Assembly (NCBI GenBank): GCA_934045075.1
Contig: OW203745.1
Location: 10,528,373-10,592,372 of the forward strand
DNA: 64,000 bases
Direction: 5' to 3'
From: Yponomeuta sedellus
Taxonomy: Eukaryota; Arthropoda; Insecta; Lepidoptera; Yponomeutidae
Below, one piece after another: positions 60,873-64,000 of this stretch. The number at the start of each line of letters is the position of its first letter. Within the stretch, counting starts at the first letter, position 1. The notes under the pieces were generated by a model. It had not been told where the DNA came from and searched no databases. It saw nothing but the letters and a program-made list of their open reading frames with translations. The translations under genes and the position numbers were made by a program.

Positions 60873-61117
60873 TGCAGTCATACCTACTTGTTTTGTTCCC
60901 TGTAACAGTAGACATGTTTCTCACCCACACACCTTTTACATTCACACAATTACACCATACGCCGTACACACCACACCACACTTTCACTTACACGTACTCT
61001 CGTTCTCACTACACAGAAGTCCTTGGATATACCCATTTAATCTGTACGATATCTGTCCAATCCTACGTTTCTGGTACTTATTCTCCGTACACCTATCTCG
61101 ATCACACATTATTCTAA
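60872..61117 (+). CDS. LINE ORF2 start segment (frame ends before endonuclease)
   Basis: ATG 60872-60874 overlaps the ORF1 stop as TAATG. The frame (MQSYLLVLFPVTVDMFLTHT then His/Tyr/Thr-rich) stops at 61115-61117. The endonuclease frame, one base over, is open from 61041 and starts matching at IRIFYQNARGLRSK (61119). A single extra base in 61041-61117 would explain this. Confidence 0.6.
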   Translation: MQSYLLVLFPVTVDMFLTHTPFTFTQLHHTPYTPHHTFTYTYSRSHYTEVLGYTHLICTISVQSYVSGTYSPYTYLDHTLF

Positions 61118-63998
61118 TATCAGGATATTTTATCAAAATGCTAGGGGACTCAGATCCAAGACATCACAATTTTATAATAGCATCATCTGTAACAGCTCTG
61201 ATATTATAATAATCACAGAAACCTGGCTAATAGATAGCGTTCTAAATTCGGAACTGTGCAATGATGCTTTTGATGTATTTCGGGTGGATCGTGACCGCGC
61301 TGCATCTGGCAAGGCTGACGGGGGAGGAGTGCTCATCATCACGCGTCGTGATCTGGATGCTTATATTCGCCCAGAGTGGTCTCCTCCGGGTGCAGAATGT
61401 CTTTGGGTGACGGTCCCTTCCCGGCCTCAGCGTGGCCTCTCACGGGACCTGCATGTCTGCGCTATTTATGCACCACCGGGAAAGGAACTACCGTCATGCA
61501 TCGAAACTGCTAGATCTTCTATCGCACAGGTTGTTTCTTTGGATCCCAATGCTTTCTACTTGGTTGCGGGTGATTTTAACCTCCCTTGTATTCGTTGGTC
61601 TGGCAGTGGTCCTGTCCATATCTGCAAAGGGTCCGTTCAGGTACAAAACTCCGGAATTAATTTGACCCAAGATCTGTCACTTTTATCGCTTGCTCAATAT
61701 AATATGATTACTAATGAGTCTGGTAATACATTAGATTTGATTTTTAGTAATTTTGCCATAGAGGTACGTCGTGCTCCAGTGGGTCTTGTAAAGGAGGATG
61801 CTCACCATCCCTCACTTGAGATTGAAAGCAGCGATATTTTTGTCATGTCACTTCCTGAGTCCAATAGCCTGAGATATAGATTTCGTCGAGGTAATTACGA
61901 GGAAATACGTAAGCTTATTGATGGCACAGATTGGTCAGAGCTGTTTAGCAGCAAAAGTGTGGATCATTGCGTTGACGCTTTTTCTGAGATCATACAAACA
62001 GCCATAAAGAAGTACATACCTCGTGATACACGAAATAAAAAATGCCATTACCCTATCTGGTATAATAACTCGCTTATTAGGGTAATTCGTGAAAAGGGCA
62101 AGGCCCACAAAAGATGGAAATCTTTTAAAAACCCTAGAGACTACGATGAGTTTGCGTTACTACGTAGGCGTCAAAAAGTTTTGCAGGATGAATGTTTCAA
62201 AGATTATGTGTTATCTATGGAAACACAAATAAAAACCGATCCAAAATATCTCTGGTCCTTTGTTAAGGCACTTCGTGGCTCCTCAGGTTATCCACGTAAT
62301 CTCGTGCACAAAGGTCTTACGCTCTCGGATGGACCCAGTATATGTCAGGGATTTAACAGTTTCTTTCAATCTGTTTTTTGTGAAGCCGCTAGCACCTACG
62401 AGGGTTATCCTTTCACCCCTCCTTACTGCAATGACGTTGTGCTAATAAGCTCATTGCAAATATGTCGGGAGGAGGTTTTCAAACTTTTGTTTCTGCTAAA
62501 GGAAAGTGGTGGCCCCGGGGCAGATGGTGTTCCACCATTCTTTATAAAACAATGCGCTATTCAGTTAAGTTTTCCCCTTACTTTAATTTACAATCAATCA
62601 CTTGCAGAGGGTGTTTTCCCCACTTGCTGGAAAGATGCTAATATTGTACCAATTCATAAAAAGGGGTCCAAAAGGGAGGTGGATAACTATCGGCCAATAT
62701 CTATTTTGAACGTATTTGCCAAAGTTTTTGAAAAGGCAGTCTACAACAAGGTATACTCAACTCTGTCCAAGTATATTCCTCCGCAGCAACATGGATTCCT
62801 AAAGGGCCGTTCGACGGTGACAAATCTGGCAGAATTGTTGCAATATGTTCTTCATCAAATGGACAGCCGCAAGCAAGTTGATGTAATTTACACGGATTTT
62901 GAGAAGGCATTTGATCGTGTTGACCATGTCATCCTTTTACAGAAGCTCTATTTTCTCGGTGTCCAGGGTGATTTATTTCGCTGGTTCTCCTCTTACTTGG
63001 CCAACAGACGTCAATGTGTTGTTGTTAGTGGTTTTAGCTCAGAGTTTATTAAAATTCCGTCCGGTGTTCCACAGGGGTCTCACTTGGGTCCTCTCTTATA
63101 CAACTTATATCTTTATGATATCTACTGTGCCTTTAAGAATAGCCTGTTTTTGATGTATGCTGATGACAAGAAAATATTTCTTAATATCTCTGACACTACT
63201 GATTGCATCAAAATACAGGAGGACTTAGACCGGTTATCCGAGTACTATAGACTAAATAGAATCAATGTGAACGTTAGCAAGTGTATTCAGATTTCTTTCA
63301 CCAGGAGCGCTAAACTTATCAATTTTACTTACCACATCAATAATCATCCTCTAACCCGCGTGGATACTATCCGGGATCTCGGCATAATTTTGGATCAAAA
63401 GCTTACTTTCGACAAGCACTTTGATTACATAACAGATCGCGCATATCGTAACCTTGGTTTTGTTCTTCGCACATGTACGCCATTTAAAGACTTGACTTGT
63501 ATCAAGATGATATATTTCGCATACGTAAGAAGTATCCTAGAATATGCCTCTAGCATTTGGTGTCCGCAATACGTCACACACATGCATCGCATCGAACGTA
63601 TTCAATCAATTTTTCTAAAGCATTTAAATTTTAAAGCTAAAATCTATAAGCCTGATTACACAGACTCATGCCGCTTCCATCACTTATTGACTCTCAATGA
63701 ACGTCGTGAATTACTTGATATGGCTTTACTGTATGATATACTATCTGGCAGACTTGACGCACCTGCTCTTTTATCCTCACTTGGACTCACTGTTCCACTG
63801 CGACGAACCCGGCATACATATCAAAAGCTGATGCATGTGCCTTTTGTGCACACTAATTATGCCCAAAACAGCACTCTGGTACGTTTGGCACGCCTGTATA
63901 ATAATAAATTTTCAGATGCCGACCCTTTTTCTCAGTCTAAGAATTCTTTCAAACATGCTATCATAAATATAATCATGGACAATCCAGTGACTTCATAA
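61041..63998 (+). CDS. LINE ORF2: endonuclease and reverse transcriptase
   Basis: Open from 61041 without an early ATG; homology starts at 61119. Apurinic-type endonuclease: FYQNARGLRSK, IIIITETWL, DGGGVLII, YAPPG, VAGDFNLP and, at the end, HHPSLEIE where the catalytic His region is expected. Reverse transcriptase: KKGSKREVDNYRPISIL, FLKGRSTVTNLAELL, TDFEKAFDRVDH, SGVPQGSHLGPLLYNLYL and MYADDKKIF (YADD catalytic). Thumb region: LRTCTPFKDL ... YVRSILEYASSIW. Ends TAA 63996-63998. Only the start region is disturbed. Confidence 0.9.
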   Translation, partial: SVRYLSNPTFLVLILRTPISITHYSNIRIFYQNARGLRSKTSQFYNSIICNSSDIIIITETWLIDSVLNSELCNDAFDVFRVDRDRAASGKADGGGVLIITRRDLDAYIRPEWSPPGAECLWVTVPSRPQRGLSRDLHVCAIYAPPGKELPSCIETARSSIAQVVSLDPNAFYLVAGDFNLPCIRWSGSGPVHICKGSVQVQNSGINLTQDLSLLSLAQYNMITNESGNTLDLIFSNFAIEVRRAPVGLVKEDAHHPSLEIESSDIFVMSLPESNSLRYRFRRGNYEEIRKLIDGTDWSELFSSKSVDHCVDAFSEIIQTAIKKYIPRDTRNKKCHYPIWYNNSLIRVIREKGKAHKRWKSFKNPRDYDEFALLRRRQKVLQDECFKDYVLSMETQIKTDPKYLWSFVKALRGSSGYPRNLVHKGLTLSDGPSICQGFNSFFQSVFCEAASTYEGYPFTPPYCNDVVLISSLQICREEVFKLLFLLKESGGPGADGVPPFFIKQCAIQLSFPLTLIYNQSLAEGVFPTCWKDANIVPIHKKGSKREVDNYRPISILNVFAKVFEKAVYNKVYSTLSKYIPPQQHGFLKGRSTVTNLAELLQYVLHQMDSRKQVDVIYTDFEKAFDRVDHVILLQKLYFLGVQGDLFRWFSSYLANRRQCVVVSGFSSEFIKIPSGVPQGSHLGPLLYNLYLYDIYCAFKNSLFLMYADDKKIFLNISDTTDCIKIQEDLDRLSEYYRLNRINVNVSKCIQISFTRSAKLINFTYHINNHPLTRVDTIRDLGIILDQKLTFDKHFDYITDRAYRNLGFVLRTCTPFKDLTCIKMIYFAYVRSILEYASSIWCPQYVTHMHRIERIQSIFLKHLNFKAKIYKPDYTDSCRFHHLLTLNERRELLDMALLYDILSGRLDAPALLSSLGLTVPLRRTRHTYQKLMHVPFVHTNYAQNSTLVRLARLYNNKFSDADPFSQSKNSFKHAIINIIMDNPVTS

Positions 63999-64000
63999 TG

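Larger units (their letters stand above)
59692..64000 (+). mobile_element. Jockey/CR1-like LINE with PHD-finger ORF1 (right end outside window)
   Basis: Two-ORF non-LTR retrotransposon: a leader, ORF1 (59733-60872), a TAATG junction and ORF2 with endonuclease and reverse transcriptase to a TAA at 63996-63998. The 3' UTR lies outside the window. It sits upstream of the first visible aldehyde oxidase exon on the opposite strand. The exact 5' boundary and TSD cannot be set without the right end. Confidence 0.85.

Overview
This 64 kb window looks like insect, most likely lepidopteran, nuclear DNA. The support is a multi-exon host gene with GT/AG introns, dense tRNA- and 5S rRNA-derived SINEs, TA-flanked MITEs, Penelope-like fragments, and BEL/Pao, errantivirus and jockey/CR1-like elements. 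No bacterial-type operon, CRISPR array or convincing functional tRNA/rRNA gene is visible.

The only host gene I can support is an aldehyde oxidase-family molybdo-flavoenzyme on the minus strand, reconstructed as 14 exons from 58643 down to 35960. The visible exons cover the second [2Fe-2S] motif, the FAD domain and the complete molybdopterin domain to the stop codon. The 5' exons with the first Fe-S cluster are not in the window; a LINE occupies the sequence upstream of the first visible exon. Two exons have lengths that break the otherwise perfect phase chain (near 57324-57336 and 37979-37984). The gene is therefore either decaying or carries short indel errors.

Layout: 1-26 kb is gene-free and packed with SINEs (an abundant tRNA-headed family that also forms dimers and fold-backs, a 5S rRNA-derived family, others), MITEs, Penelope fragments and LINE relics. 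26411-32604 is an intact BEL/Pao retrotransposon (identical 173-bp LTRs, 5-bp TSD, one 1729-codon gag-pol ORF) inserted in a LINE relic. 32.6-36 kb is sparse intergenic DNA. 36-59 kb is the aldehyde oxidase locus, whose introns host SINEs, a TA-flanked MITE, two opposed Penelope fragments and a complete errantivirus (48593-57199). 59.3-64 kb holds a ~308-bp TTCA microsatellite and a PHD-finger LINE running off the right edge.

The errantivirus is the most information-rich element. Gag ends on a T TTA AAC slippery heptamer directly before its stop, with pol open in the -1 frame and a hairpin 9 nt downstream. A candidate splice donor in the leader and an acceptor 50 nt after pol would join an ATG plus 29 nt of coding sequence, in frame, to env. 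The same ATG in unspliced RNA is an 11-codon uORF that stops on the donor. The LINE shows a TAATG overlap between ORF1 and the beginning of ORF2, followed by an apparent one-base shift before the endonuclease domain. The tRNA-headed repeat family, with its permuted tandem and fold-back copies, is the least explained structure.
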